DNA of 64,000 nucleotides from Rhodopseudomonas palustris JSC-3b (GTDB lineage Bacteria; Pseudomonadota; Alphaproteobacteria; Rhizobiales; Xanthobacteraceae): NCBI GenBank assembly GCA_000504425.1, contig KI632513.1:2816150-2880149 (forward strand), in the 5' to 3' direction. Position 1 is the first letter of the stretch. Each line of letters begins with the position of its first letter. Positions 9,543 to 19,222 of this stretch are shown piece after piece. The notes under the pieces are model-generated. The model searched no databases, was not told the origin of the DNA, and saw only the letters and a list, made by a program, of their open reading frames with translations. The position numbers and the translations under genes were made by a program.

Positions 9543-9600
9543 CGTCATTGCGAGCAACGCGAAGCAATCCAGAACAGCGACACATGCTGGATTGCTTCGC
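9543..9600. repeat. Family A palindromic repeat, 3' half truncated
   Basis: Starts CGTCATTGCGAG and contains GAAGCAATCCAG..CTGGATTGCTTC, as in the full copies at 13.5-13.9 kb. It loses homology before the closing CTCGCAATGACG. It lies between the acyl-CoA dehydrogenase and thiolase genes, so it would be transcribed within the operon. Confidence 0.75.
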
Positions 9601-9693
9601 AGGTTTCGCTTGTTCGCATTGGCACCAGAAAATCTAAATGTTCTACAATTCGTCCGACTCGCGTGAGCCAGGACAGATAACGGGAGAAAATGG

Positions 9694-10902
<1,209 letters not shown>

Positions 10903-10995
10903 TCACTTGATAGTGCCGCGGGCCGGGCAACACGCGCCGGCCTGCTCCATGGGCGGGGCCCGAAGCGAAGCTTCCGATGTGGCCCCCACCCCCGC

Positions 10996-11018
10996 CCCCT
11001 CCCCGCAAGGGGGAGGGG
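10996..11018. repeat. Family D GC-rich hairpin (CCCCTCCCC/GGGGAGGGG)
   Basis: Perfect 9-bp stem with loop GCAAG in the gap between thiolase and the FadB-type gene, followed by GAAAAACAACAA. Related C-rich/G-rich hairpins occur near 13328, 18955, 19145 and 59150, so this is an interspersed repeat rather than a gene-specific terminator. Confidence 0.65.
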
Positions 11019-11074
11019 AGAAAAACAACAACCGCCGCGCCTATCATGGCTGCTGGCATCGAAGGAGCTAACAG

Positions 11075-13291
11075 ATGGCCTTCAAGATTTTCAAAGTCGA
11101 GACCGACGCCGACGGCATCGCCCTGGTGACCTGGGACCTGCCCGGCCGCTCGATGAACGTGCTGGACGCCGCCACCATCGAGGAACTGGGTGCGATCGTC
11201 GACCAGACCACCGCTGACCCCGCGGTCAAGGGCGTGGTGATCACCTCCGCCAAGGAGGCGTTTTGCGCCGGCGCCGATCTGTCGATGCTCGAGGGCATGA
11301 ACAAGCAGTTCGCCAAGATCAAGCAGGAGCAGGGCAACGAAGCCGCGCAGAAGATGCTGCTCGAAGAGAGCCGCAAGCTGTCGCAGATCATCCGCAAGGC
11401 CGAGACCTCGGGCAAGCCGTGGGTTGCCGCCATCAATGGCCTGGCGCTCGGCGGCGGCTTTGAAGTCGCGCTCGCCTGCCACTACCGCGTCGCCTCCGAC
11501 AATCCGAAGACCCGGCTCGGCCTGCCGGAAATCAAGGTCGGCCTGTTCCCGGGCGGCGGCGGCACCCAGCGCATTCCGCGCATCGTGCAGCCGCAGGACG
11601 CGCTGCAGATCCTGCTCAAGGGCGACCAGATCAAGCTCGACAAGGCCAAGGCCTGGAAGCTGGTCGATGCCGTGGTGCCGGCCGATGAGCTGATCAAGAC
11701 CGCCAAGGACTGGATCAAGAACGGCGGCAAGGCGGTGGCGCCGTGGGACGAGAAGGGTTTCCGGCTGCCCGCCGGCCAGGTGTTCTCCAAGCAGGGCATG
11801 ATGATGTTCCCGGCTGGCAACGCCATCTATCGCCGCGAGACCTATGACAACTACCCGGCCGCGCGCGCCATCATGAGCTGCGTCTATGAAGGCCTGCAGG
11901 TGCCGATGGACGTCGCGCTGCGCATCGAGTCGCGTTACTTCGCGCAGGTGGTGCAGACCAAGGAAGCGGCCGCGATGATCCGCAGCCTGTTCCTGTCGAT
12001 GCAGGAGCTGAACAAGGGCGCCCGCCGCCCGCAGGGCGTGCCGCCGACCAAGGTCAAGAAGCTCGCCGTGATCGGCGCCGGCTTCATGGGTGCCAGCGTC
12101 GGCTACGTCTCGGCCAAGGCCGGCATCGAGGTGGTGCTGATCGACCGCGACCAGGAAAGCGCCGACAAGGGCAAGGCGCATTGCAAGAGCGTGATCGACG
12201 GCCTGATCGCCAAGGGCCGCGCCAAGCCGGCCGACGCCGAGGCGCTGCTCAGCCGCATCACCGCGACCCCGGACTATGCCGCGATTGCCGATTGCGACCT
12301 CGTGATCGAAGCGGTGTTTGAGGATCGTAAGGTCAAGGCCGAGACCTATGCCAAGGCGCAGCCGTACCTCAAGGAAGGCGCGATCTTCGCGTCCAACACC
12401 TCGACGCTGCCGATCAACTCGCTGGCCGAAGACTTCAAGGATCAGTCGCGCTTCATCGGCATCCACTTCTTCTCGCCGGTCGAGAAGATGATGCTGGTCG
12501 AAGTGATCCTCGGCAACAACACCGGCGATGTCGCGCTCGCCACCGCGCTCGACTACACCCGCCAGATCAGCAAGACCCCGATCGTGGTCAACGACAGCCG
12601 CGGCTTCTTCGCCAACCGCTGCGTGCTGCGCTTCACCGCCGAGGGCCTGGAAATGCTGCTCGAAGGCGTGCCGCCGGCGATGATCGAGAATGCTGCCAAA
12701 ATGGCCGGCATGCCGGTTGGGCCGCTGTCGCTCGCCGACGAAGTGGCGCTCGATCTGATCGTCAAGATCATGAAGGCCACCGAAGCCGACCTCGGCGAAC
12801 AGGCGGTCGATCAGGCGCAGAAGAAGCTGATGATCGAGATGGTCGAGAAGCTCGGCCGTCTTGGCCGCAAGAACGGCAAGGGCTTTTACGACTATCCGGA
12901 GAAGGGCAAGGGCCAGAAGGCGCTGTGGGCCGGCATCGCCGACCTGCAGCCCAAGAAGCTCGATCCCGACACTCTCGATGTCGAGGAGCTGAAGCAGCGC
13001 TTCCTGGCGGTGCAAGCGGTAGAAGCCGCGCGCACGGTCGAGGACAACGTGATCGTCGATCCGCGCGAAGCGGATGTCGGCTCGATCCTCGGCTTCGGCT
13101 TCGCGCCGTTCACCGGCGGCACGCTGAGCTACATCGACTTCATGGGCACCAAGGAGTTCGTGGCGCTGTGCCACAAGCTCGAGGGCAAGTACGGCTCGCG
13201 CTTCACCCCGCCGAAGCTGCTCGAAGACATGGCCAAGACCGGCGACACCTTCTACCACCGCTTCGCCCCCAAGAAGCAGGCGGCGGCGTAA
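11075..13291 (+). CDS. FadB/FadJ-type fusion: enoyl-CoA hydratase / 3-hydroxyacyl-CoA dehydrogenase
   Basis: 738 residues. The N-terminal crotonase domain (~1-300) has [12 protein letters not shown] and [20 protein letters not shown] (oxyanion-hole region) and [20 protein letters not shown]. The C-terminal NAD-dependent 3-hydroxyacyl-CoA dehydrogenase begins with [19 protein letters not shown] (~residue 330) and has ASNTSTLPI and [17 protein letters not shown] (catalytic His). It performs the hydration and NAD-dependent oxidation steps of beta-oxidation. It is third in the operon after the dehydrogenase and thiolase and is closed by the terminator at 13428. All domains look intact. Confidence 0.92.
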   Translation: MAFKIFKVETDADGIALVTWDLPGRSMNVLDAATIEELGAIVDQTTADPAVKGVVITSAKEAFCAGADLSMLEGMNKQFAKIKQEQGNEAAQKMLLEESRKLSQIIRKAETSGKPWVAAINGLALGGGFEVALACHYRVASDNPKTRLGLPEIKVGLFPGGGGTQRIPRIVQPQDALQILLKGDQIKLDKAKAWKLVDAVVPADELIKTAKDWIKNGGKAVAPWDEKGFRLPAGQVFSKQGMMMFPAGNAIYRRETYDNYPAARAIMSCVYEGLQVPMDVALRIESRYFAQVVQTKEAAAMIRSLFLSMQELNKGARRPQGVPPTKVKKLAVIGAGFMGASVGYVSAKAGIEVVLIDRDQESADKGKAHCKSVIDGLIAKGRAKPADAEALLSRITATPDYAAIADCDLVIEAVFEDRKVKAETYAKAQPYLKEGAIFASNTSTLPINSLAEDFKDQSRFIGIHFFSPVEKMMLVEVILGNNTGDVALATALDYTRQISKTPIVVNDSRGFFANRCVLRFTAEGLEMLLEGVPPAMIENAAKMAGMPVGPLSLADEVALDLIVKIMKATEADLGEQAVDQAQKKLMIEMVEKLGRLGRKNGKGFYDYPEKGKGQKALWAGIADLQPKKLDPDTLDVEELKQRFLAVQAVEAARTVEDNVIVDPREADVGSILGFGFAPFTGGTLSYIDFMGTKEFVALCHKLEGKYGSRFTPPKLLEDMAKTGDTFYHRFAPKKQAAA

Positions 13292-13327
13292 GCGCTGCAA
13301 CCCCGCTTCGCCGAGCACGGTGCTAAT

Positions 13328-13370
13328 CTCTCCCCGCTTGCGGGGAGAGGTCGGATTGCACAGCAATCCG
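13328..13370. repeat. Family D double hairpin
   Basis: Stem CTCTCCCCGC/GCGGGGAGAG with a 2-base loop (13328-13349), then a second stem CGGATTGC/GCAATCCG (13352-13370). Similar CTCC-CCxxxGGGGAG elements recur elsewhere in the window. Confidence 0.65.
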
Positions 13371-13427
13371 GGTGAGGGAGCCGACCTGAAGTCGAGCGCT
13401 CGCTGCCATCAGAGACCCCAAACAACA

Positions 13428-13460
13428 AAGGGCCGGATCATCGATCCGGCCCTTGTCTTT
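13428..13460 (+). terminator. Rho-independent terminator of the beta-oxidation operon
   Basis: AAGGGCCGGATC / GATCCGGCCCTT, a perfect stem with a 3-base loop, followed by GTCTTTT. It lies about 135 bases after the FadB-type stop codon. The symmetric stem with A's on the left would also work on the minus strand. Confidence 0.8.
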
Positions 13461-13526
13461 TGTGATCAGCAATTCCCGCAGCGTCATTGCGAACGGAGCA
13501 ACTCCAGCGCACGCAGCCCATCCCAA

Positions 13527-13611
13527 CGTCATTGCGAGCGCAGCGAAGCAATCCAGCTTCGTGCACCGGGCTCCTGGATTGCTTCGTCGGCTACGCCTCC
13601 TCGCAATGACG
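13527..13611. repeat. Family A palindromic repeat, copy 1
   Basis: Opens CGTCATTGCGAGCGCAGCGA, continues AGCAATCCAG, and closes with the inverted CTGGATTGCTTCG..CTCGCAATGACG. The whole 85-base unit can fold into one long hairpin. Ends and arms match copies 2 and 3 almost exactly, while the central loop differs. Confidence 0.9.
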
Positions 13612-13664
13612 GGGAGACATGAGTGCTGAAAAGCAACTCATACAGGGCACGCAGCCCACCCCAT

Positions 13665-13748
13665 CGTCATTGCGAGCGAAGCGAAGCAATCCAGCTCATT
13701 GCACGGGGCCCTGGATTGCTTCGTCGGCTACGCCTCCTCGCAATGACG
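13665..13748. repeat. Family A palindromic repeat, copy 2
   Basis: 84 bases, same arms as copy 1 (CGTCATTGCGAGCGAAGCGA .. CTCGCAATGACG) with a different central loop. It lies 53 bases after copy 1. The spacer contains GCACGCAGCCCACCCCAT, also seen before copies 1 and 3 in variant form. Confidence 0.9.
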
Positions 13749-13801
13749 GAGAGACACGAGTGCGCAAAAGCAATTTCTCCAGCGCACGCAGCCCGCCCCA
13801 T

Positions 13802-13888
13802 CGTCATTGCGAGCGCAGCGAAGCAATCCAGCTCTGTGCACCGAACGGGACCCTGGATTGCTTCGTCGCTACGCTCCTCGCAATGACG
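13802..13888. repeat. Family A palindromic repeat, copy 3
   Basis: 87 bases, third tandemly placed copy, 53 bases after copy 2. The right arm is a few bases shorter (TTCGTCGCTACGCTCC) than in copies 1 and 2. The nearly equal spacing of the three copies shows that repeat and flank were duplicated together. Confidence 0.9.
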
Positions 13889-13950
13889 GAGAGGATGCGC
13901 CATCGGGGAGAGACATCGCCTCCGGCGCAATCTCTCCACGCCATCAGCCG

Positions 13951-14565
13951 TTACGCCTTCTGCAGCAGACCTTCCTGCTCCATCGCCTGCTGCACCGCGG
14001 GCCGCGCGGCGACGCGGGCCTTGAACGCCACCAGGTTCGGATAGCCGGACAGATCGATCTTCATGCGATCGCACCAGGTCAGGATCACGAACAGATAGCC
14101 GTCGGCGACCGAGAACGACGATCCCAACAGATAGTCCTTGCCGGCGAGCTGGCGATCGACCTGGCCAAGATGCTTGGCGATCCGCTCGCGGAAGAAGCTT
14201 TTGGCGTCATCGCCGAGCGTCGGCGCAAACAGCGGCCCAAAACTCTTGTGCAGGTCGGTCGAGATGTAGTTCAGCCATTCCTGCAGCCGGTAGCGCTCCA
14301 TGGTGCCATTGGCCGGCGCGAGCTGGCCGGCTTTGGCCTTGTCGGCGATCAATTGCACGATCGCCGGGCCTTCGGTGAGCACAGACCCGTCATCGAGCTT
14401 CAGCGCCGGCACCGCGCCCTTGGGGTTGATGGCGGTGTAATCGCTGCCGTCGGCCAGCTTTTTGGCGCGAATATCGACCTTTTCCAGCTCGAACGGCAGG
14501 CCCGCCTCGCACAACGCGATGTGAGGCGACAGCGAGCAAGCTCCGGGTGAGTAATACAGTTTCAT
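13951..14565 (-). CDS. Glutathione S-transferase (beta class)
   Basis: 204 residues. The N-terminal thioredoxin-like domain starts MKLYYSPGACSLSPHIAL, with the beta-class Cys at position 10. The cis-Pro segment GAVPALKLDDGSVLTEGPAIVQ follows, then an all-helical C-terminal domain. Beta-class enzymes conjugate glutathione to electrophiles or reduce disulfides. The ORF extends far upstream, but the family start is the ATG at 14565. It is divergent from a MarR regulator 99 bases away, and glutathione synthesis (gshA) is the next gene beyond that, so a detoxification unit is likely. Confidence 0.9.
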   Translation of the reverse strand: MKLYYSPGACSLSPHIALCEAGLPFELEKVDIRAKKLADGSDYTAINPKGAVPALKLDDGSVLTEGPAIVQLIADKAKAGQLAPANGTMERYRLQEWLNYISTDLHKSFGPLFAPTLGDDAKSFFRERIAKHLGQVDRQLAGKDYLLGSSFSVADGYLFVILTWCDRMKIDLSGYPNLVAFKARVAARPAVQQAMEQEGLLQKA

Positions 14566-14623
14566 GACAGCGATCTCCGTGGAATGGCGACCAACAGATT
14601 CCCTTGTGCCGGGATAGTCAAGA

Positions 14624-14653
14624 TTGATGCAGATGCATACATTGCGGTACAAT
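14624..14653 (+). promoter_or_regulatory. Candidate sigma70-type promoter of the marR gene
   Basis: TTGATG, 18-base spacer, TACAAT. The -10 box ends 11 bases before the ATG at 14665, which implies a very short or absent leader. The spacer holds GATGCAGATGCATAC, which includes the palindrome ATGCAT and could be a MarR operator. No strong ribosome-binding site is present, consistent with a leaderless message. Confidence 0.4.
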
Positions 14654-14664
14654 GCCAAGCTGCT

Positions 14665-15159
14665 ATGGACCACCCGATGAAATGCAAGCCATCGGCCGAA
14701 GCGACCGGCGCCTGGACTCGCCTGATGCGGGCACGCACCAGGGTGCTCGACGCCGTCGAACAGGATTTGAAGAAGGCCGGCTTTCCGCCGCTCGCTTGGT
14801 ATGACGCGCTGCTCGAGCTGGCGCGCGCACCGGCCGGCGAATTGCGCCCGGTCGAACTCGAAAGGCAGATGTTGATCCCGCAATATTCGACATCGCGGCT
14901 GATCGAACGGCTGGTGGAAGAAGGGCTGGCGGCGCGGCGCGAATGCAAGGCCGACAAGCGCGGCCAGTATGTCGAGATCACCGCGGCCGGCCGCGATCTG
15001 CAAAAGCGCATGTGGAGCGCCTATGCCAGCGCGATCGAAAAACACGTCGGCTCAAAACTGTCGGACGCCGAAGCGGCGCAGCTATGCGCCCTGCTCGACC
15101 GGCTCGGCTGCTCGTGCGGCACTGGGCCGGCACAGCAAGACGGCGCGACCTCGCAATGA
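14665..15159 (+). CDS. MarR family transcriptional regulator
   Basis: 164 residues with a winged-helix core: the recognition region ELERQMLIPQYSTSRLIERLVEEGLAARRECKADKRGQYVEIT shows helix-turn-helix plus a DKRG wing typical of MarR. The frame is open from 14584, but the promoter-like sequence at 14624-14653 argues for the ATG at 14665 (or 14677). It is divergent from GST, so it probably represses GST and itself until an electrophile binds. The C-terminal CSCGTG tail has two Cys spaced by one residue, which might sense oxidants. The ligand is unknown. Confidence 0.8.
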   Translation: MDHPMKCKPSAEATGAWTRLMRARTRVLDAVEQDLKKAGFPPLAWYDALLELARAPAGELRPVELERQMLIPQYSTSRLIERLVEEGLAARRECKADKRGQYVEITAAGRDLQKRMWSAYASAIEKHVGSKLSDAEAAQLCALLDRLGCSCGTGPAQQDGATSQ

Positions 15160-15255
15160 TAAAAGCTGAACCACCCTTGGCCGCGGCCCTGTTGGCCCGC
15201 GGCTTGTCCTGCCACCCCGCGCATCTTTTCGCTGCGCCTGCAATTCGGAATCTAC

Positions 15256-16626
15256 ATGGCGCGTGACCAGATCGATATGACGCCGCTGCAATCGCGCGAC
15301 GAGCTCGTGGCCTGGCTGGAGGCGGGCGTCAAACCGCGCCACCAGTTCCGGATCGGCACTGAGCACGAAAAGACCCCGTTCACGCTACAGGGCCACCGCC
15401 CGGTGCCCTATCAGGGCGTCAACGGCATCGGCGCGCTGCTGGACGGCATGCAATTGCTGCTCGGCTGGGAGCCAATCGTCGAGCGCGGCAACATCATCGG
15501 CCTGTATGACGTCACTGGCGGCGGCGCGATTTCGCTGGAGCCGGGCGGCCAGTTCGAACTGTCCGGCGCGCCGGTGGAAACCATCCACCAGACCCATTCC
15601 GAGCTGATGGCGCATCTCGCGCAGGTGCGCGAGGTGGCGACGCCGCTCGGCATCGGCTTTTTGGGTCTGGGGCTGACGCCGTCCTGGTCGCGCGCCGAAA
15701 TCCCGGTGATGCCCAAGGGCCGCTACGGCATCATGACCAATTACATGCCCAAGGTCGGCACGCTCGGCCTCGACATGATGTACCGGACCTGCACGGTGCA
15801 GACCAATCTCGACTTCAGCTCGGAAGCCGACATGGTCAAGAAGCTGCGGGTATCGCTGGCGTTGCAGCCGGTCGCGACCGCGTTCTTCGCCAATTCGCCG
15901 TTCACCGAAGGCAAGCCGAACGGCTTCCTGTCGTTCCGCTCCGAAATCTGGCGCGACACCGACGCGGCGCGCTCCGGCATGCTGCCATTCGCCTTCGAAG
16001 ACGGCATGGGCTTTGAGCGCTGGGTCGATTACGCGCTCGACGTGCCCATGTATTTCGTCAAGCGCGGCGACGCCTATATCGACGTTGCCGGCTCGTCGTT
16101 CCGCGACTTCTTCGAAGGCAAGAACGACAAGCTGCCCGGCGAAAAGCCGACGCTGTCGGACTGGGCCAATCATCTGTCGACGATTTTCCCGGAAGTGCGG
16201 CTAAAACGTTATCTGGAAATGCGCGGCGCCGATGGCGTGCCGTGGGGCCGGCTGCCGGCGCTGCCTGCGTTCTGGGTCGGCCTGCTGTATGAAGACGCCA
16301 GCCTCGATGCCGCCTGGCAGATCGTCAAGGATTGGAGCGCCGACGACCGGCAGGCACTGCGCGACCAGGTGCCGAAACTCGGCTTCAAGGCGCGCATTGG
16401 CGACCGCTATCTGTTCGAGATCGCCAAGGAATGCCTGGCGCTGGCCCATGCCGGCCTGCGGCGGCGCGCCCGCATCGATCAGGACGGCCGCGACGAGAGC
16501 CGCTATCTCGAACCGCTCGACCGCGCGATCGAGAGCGGCAAGACCCCGGCCGAGACCATGCTCGACCTGTTCCACGGCGCCTGGCAGGGTTCGGTTGACC
16601 CGGCCTATGACGCCTATGCGTTCTGA
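15256..16626 (+). CDS. gshA: Glutamate-cysteine ligase
   Basis: 456 residues, matching the alphaproteobacterial/plant-type glutamate-cysteine ligase in length and motifs: FRIGTEHEKTPF near the N terminus, GGAISLEPGGQFELSGAP, and GRYGIMTNYMPKVGTLGLDMMYRTCTVQTNLDFSSE. It makes gamma-glutamylcysteine from glutamate, cysteine and ATP, the first step of glutathione synthesis. It lies 96 bases after marR on the same strand and so may be cotranscribed. Its proximity to the GST gene fits a shared thiol theme. No truncation seen. Confidence 0.9.
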   Translation: MARDQIDMTPLQSRDELVAWLEAGVKPRHQFRIGTEHEKTPFTLQGHRPVPYQGVNGIGALLDGMQLLLGWEPIVERGNIIGLYDVTGGGAISLEPGGQFELSGAPVETIHQTHSELMAHLAQVREVATPLGIGFLGLGLTPSWSRAEIPVMPKGRYGIMTNYMPKVGTLGLDMMYRTCTVQTNLDFSSEADMVKKLRVSLALQPVATAFFANSPFTEGKPNGFLSFRSEIWRDTDAARSGMLPFAFEDGMGFERWVDYALDVPMYFVKRGDAYIDVAGSSFRDFFEGKNDKLPGEKPTLSDWANHLSTIFPEVRLKRYLEMRGADGVPWGRLPALPAFWVGLLYEDASLDAAWQIVKDWSADDRQALRDQVPKLGFKARIGDRYLFEIAKECLALAHAGLRRRARIDQDGRDESRYLEPLDRAIESGKTPAETMLDLFHGAWQGSVDPAYDAYAF

Positions 16627-16631
16627 GCTTT

Positions 16632-16725
16632 GTCGGTTCTGATGGAATCCAAACCGAAGCTCTAACGTGATGTTCTGACGCGTTTTCTTGGCGCGAACCG
16701 GGATCCGCTTCGCGCCAAAACGCTA
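16632..16725. repeat. Family C interspersed repeat, long copy
   Basis: Begins GTCGGTTCTGATGGAATCC and runs to the hairpin TTGGCGCGAA..TTCGCGCCAA inside GCGTTTTC..AAACGCT. A shortened relative of its first half stands just after the yqgE gene (44850-44876). Elements of this shape are common between genes in Bradyrhizobium-type genomes (my recollection, not checked). Confidence 0.6.
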
Positions 16726-16887
16726 TCAGCTGGCCTCCGTTCATCCGCGGTACAGGAACAACCCCGTCAAATAGCGCCACGGTTGCAGCCGAGCTGGCTG
16801 CGGCCATGTGGAATGGTCACCCAGACGGCCGGCACGGCCTGCGGCGTTCCTGTTCGAACGGATTGGTCGCTGGGAGGGCGAGGCGGC

Positions 16888-17478
16888 GTGCAAGGTGTGG
16901 GCGATACAGCGGCAAAACACGCGGCGGCGCGCTGGCGCCGCATCGCGCTGGCGATTGCGTTGCCGCTTTTGGCATTGACGCTGGCGCCGCTCGACCGCGC
17001 CGCCGCGCAGGCCAATTTCGACCGCCCCGGCGCCGATTATGCGCGCAGCACCATTTTGAGCGGTGACCCGGCCGATTGCGCCATGGTGTGCGAACGCGAC
17101 CGGCGCTGTCGGGCCTGGACCTTCGCCTATCCGAAAACCACCGAGGACACCGCGCAGTGCTGGCTGAAAAACGCGGTACCGCCGCGGCTACCCAATAGCT
17201 GCTGCGTGTCCGGCGTGCGTGGCGCCGGCGTGCTGGAGCCGCGCAGCTCCAATGCCGAGGCGGCGATCGACCGCTTTGGCGGCGACTACCGTTCGTTCGA
17301 TCTGAAGCGCGGCGAAGGCGAGGACGCCTGCAAGGCGGCCTGCACCGAAGACAACAAGTGCCGGGCCTGGACCTACGCCCGCCCCGGCTATGTCGGCCGC
17401 GACGCGCGCTGTTTCCTGAAGAAGGACATCAAGCCGCCACGCCGCAAGCCCGGATTCATCTCGGGCGTGGTGCGGTAG
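16888..17478 (+). CDS. Secreted protein with two PAN/apple domains
   Basis: About 196 residues from the GTG at 16888, which has GGGAGG ten bases upstream. The frame is open from 16783, so the start is uncertain. An N-terminal signal peptide (RIALAIALPLLALTLAP..AAA) precedes two similar Cys-rich units: GADYARSTILSGDPADCAMVCERDRRCRAWTFA..CWLK and GGDYRSFDLKRGEGEDACKAACTEDNKCRAWTYA..CFLK. The C..C..CRAWT(F/Y) pattern is the bacterial PAN_4/apple motif, a disulfide-stabilised protein- or glycan-binding fold. It is probably periplasmic or on the surface. The IS element is inserted 38 bases after its stop. The binding partner is unknown. Confidence 0.75.
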   Translation: MQGVGDTAAKHAAARWRRIALAIALPLLALTLAPLDRAAAQANFDRPGADYARSTILSGDPADCAMVCERDRRCRAWTFAYPKTTEDTAQCWLKNAVPPRLPNSCCVSGVRGAGVLEPRSSNAEAAIDRFGGDYRSFDLKRGEGEDACKAACTEDNKCRAWTYARPGYVGRDARCFLKKDIKPPRRKPGFISGVVR

Positions 17479-17507
17479 GCGCGTCCGTAAAGCCCCCCAC
17501 CCGACCC

Positions 17508-17516
17508 GGCTGCGCC
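17508..17516. repeat. Target-site duplication, left copy
   Basis: GGCTGCGCC, repeated exactly at 18940-18948 on the other side of the insertion sequence. The 9-base length is the one used by IS50/Tn5-type elements. Confidence 0.85.
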
Positions 17517-18939
17517 CTACGACATTCACACATCTGATTCTGACGCGGCTTGCGGCACGGCGATTTTTCTGAATCGCTGCTGTGCCAAGATCGACGATTC
17601 AGGGGCAGCAGATGGAAGGTGGTTTGGGACGGTTTGGCGACCGGCGCCTGGAAAAAGGGGGGCCTGCTTGCTGGCTCGGCTGGTTGCTGTGGGCCAAGCG
17701 GGCGTCAGCGTCCGCCGCGTCGGGGGCAATCGGGCCGGCGAGATGCGCTTCACCCGATTTTTGCGTAACCCGAAGGTGACACCGAACGAGATGGTCGCGC
17801 ATGCGCGGGCGCGCACCGCCTTGCTGGTCAAGGACCGCCACATCCTGGCGATCCAGGACACCACGACGCTGCGCGACGATGGCAAACTAAGCAGTTTGAA
17901 CCTGCATCCGATGATCGCGGTGGATGCCGGCGATGGCGGATTGCTCGGCCTTGTCGATGCGGTGTTCCTGAGCCGCGTTGGCGGCAAGAAACATCTGTGC
18001 GGCAAGCGGCCGTTCGAGGACAAGGAAAGCCGGCGCTGGCTCGATGCGACCCAGACCGCGGCCAGCCTGGTCGCGGCAGGCGCGGCTTGCGTGACCGTGA
18101 TCGCCGACCGGGAAGGCGATATCTACGAGGAGTTTGCCTGTCGGCCCGCCGAGACCGAACTATTGATCCGTGCCCACCATGACCGGATGCTGGAAGGTGG
18201 CGGCTCATTGTATGACTGCCTGGCGCAGGAGGCCGAACTCGGCTGCGAAACCATTGATGTCCCGGCTCATCCGGGCCGGCCGGTGCGTCAGGCGACGCTG
18301 GCGCTGCGTGCCCGCGAGATCACCCTGAAGCGGCCGAAACGCAATCATCCCAGTGAGGCGGCGAAGCTGCCGAAGACCGTGACGCTCACTTTGGTGGAAG
18401 CGCGCGAGATTGATCCGCCGCAAGCGGCGACGCCGGTGCATTGGCGGCTGCTGACGACGCACCCGGTGACGACGCTGGCGCAGGCCTTGATGATCACCGG
18501 CTTCTACCGCCAGCGCTGGACCATCGAGCAATTGTTCCGGGTGATGAAAACCAAGGGCTTCGACATCGAAGCGGTGCGGATCACCGAGGATGAGCCATTC
18601 GAGAACCTGACCACCGCAACCCTGATCGCTGCCATTCAAGTGCTGCAGATGGTACGCGAGCGCGACGGCCAAGCCGGTCGACCGTTACAGGACGCGCTCG
18701 CCTCCGACGACCAGCCGGCGCTGGAAGCGATCTGCCAGACCCTCGAAGGCAAAACCGCGAAACAGAAGAACCCGCACCCCAAAGGATCGCTCGCCTACGC
18801 CAGCTGGGTCTGCGCCCGGCTCGGCGGATGGACCGGCTACTACGGTAAACCTGGCCCCATCGTCATGCTGCACGGCCTTCAATCACTGAAGGCCATGCTG
18901 CAAGGCTGGAAGCTCCGACAAGATGTGTGAATCTCGTAG
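17517..18939 (+). mobile_element. IS4-family (IS50/Tn5-like) insertion sequence, complete
   Basis: 1423 bp bounded by 19-bp terminal inverted repeats: left CTACGACATTCACACATCT, right (complement) CTACGAGATTCACACATCT, one mismatch. An exact 9-bp target duplication GGCTGCGCC flanks it. Both values match the IS50/Tn5 group of the IS4 family. The single transposase gene fills the element, and its stop codon lies inside the right repeat. The perfect duplication suggests fairly recent insertion. It sits between the PAN protein gene and the gene at 19223. The 5' part of the transposase is in a different frame from the rest (see CDS). Confidence 0.92.
17582..18930 (+). CDS. IS4/Tn5-type DDE transposase, split by a -1 frame change near 17651-17662
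   Basis: The main frame (from about 17656 to 18930) has all catalytic elements: IQDTTTL (first Asp), VIADREGDIYEE (second Asp), and YRQRWTIEQLFRVMK, which fits the IS4 signature Y-x2-R-x3-E-x6-K exactly. The expected N terminus, MEGGLGRFGDRRLEK, is in another frame ending at 17779. Joining the two by a -1 step after GAAAAA gives GDRRLEKRGACLLARLV, a smooth family-like sequence. The junction is A5G6, a slippery run. Either transposition is regulated by frameshifting or transcript slippage, or a one-base loss has inactivated it. The combined length of about 430-450 residues is normal for the group. Confidence 0.8.
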
Positions 18940-18948
18940 GGCTGCGCC
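18940..18948. repeat. Target-site duplication, right copy
   Basis: GGCTGCGCC, identical to 17508-17516 and directly abutting the right terminal inverted repeat. Confidence 0.85.
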
Positions 18949-18951
18949 GGG

Positions 18952-19199
18952 CCACCCTCCCCACCGCTGCGCGGGGGGAGGGAAAACCCGCGACTCGTCG
19001 TCGTCAGTGCAGCATTGAGATGCAAAGAGAAGCGATGAAAAGCGAAGATCGCGTCTCGGACGCTCAAGGCGTCGTCATCTGCGCAGAGTAACTACGCAGC
19101 ATGCATCGGCGCTTGTGATCACGAACACCATCGCAGCGCACGCCCTCCCTCCCCCTTGTGGGGAGGGTGGCCGGCCGTAAGGCCGGCCGGGTGGGGGTA
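18952..19199. repeat. Family D GC-rich hairpins between the IS and the next gene
   Basis: Two elements, CCCTCCCCACCGC..GGGGGGAGGG (18955-18982) and CCTCCCCCTTGTGGGGAGG with CCGGCCGTAAGGCCGG (about 19145-19190), with about 160 bases of unremarkable sequence between them. They resemble the hairpins at 10996 and 13328. Confidence 0.55.
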
Positions 19200-19222
19200 A
19201 CAAGCGCTACTACTCGCTATTG

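Larger units (their letters stand above)
13292..13950. other. Repeat-rich intergenic region after the beta-oxidation operon
   Basis: 659 bases with no credible gene. It holds, in order, a double hairpin of family D (13328-13370), a rho-independent terminator (13428-13460), a family A fragment near 13482, and three near-complete family A palindromes. The short open frames here are caused by the repeats. The region separates convergent fadB-type and GST genes. Confidence 0.85.

Noticed and set aside
13527-13888. Regularly spaced repeats resembling a CRISPR array
   Set aside because: Units are 85 bases and palindromic, spacers share sequence with each other, there are only three units, and no cas genes are near.
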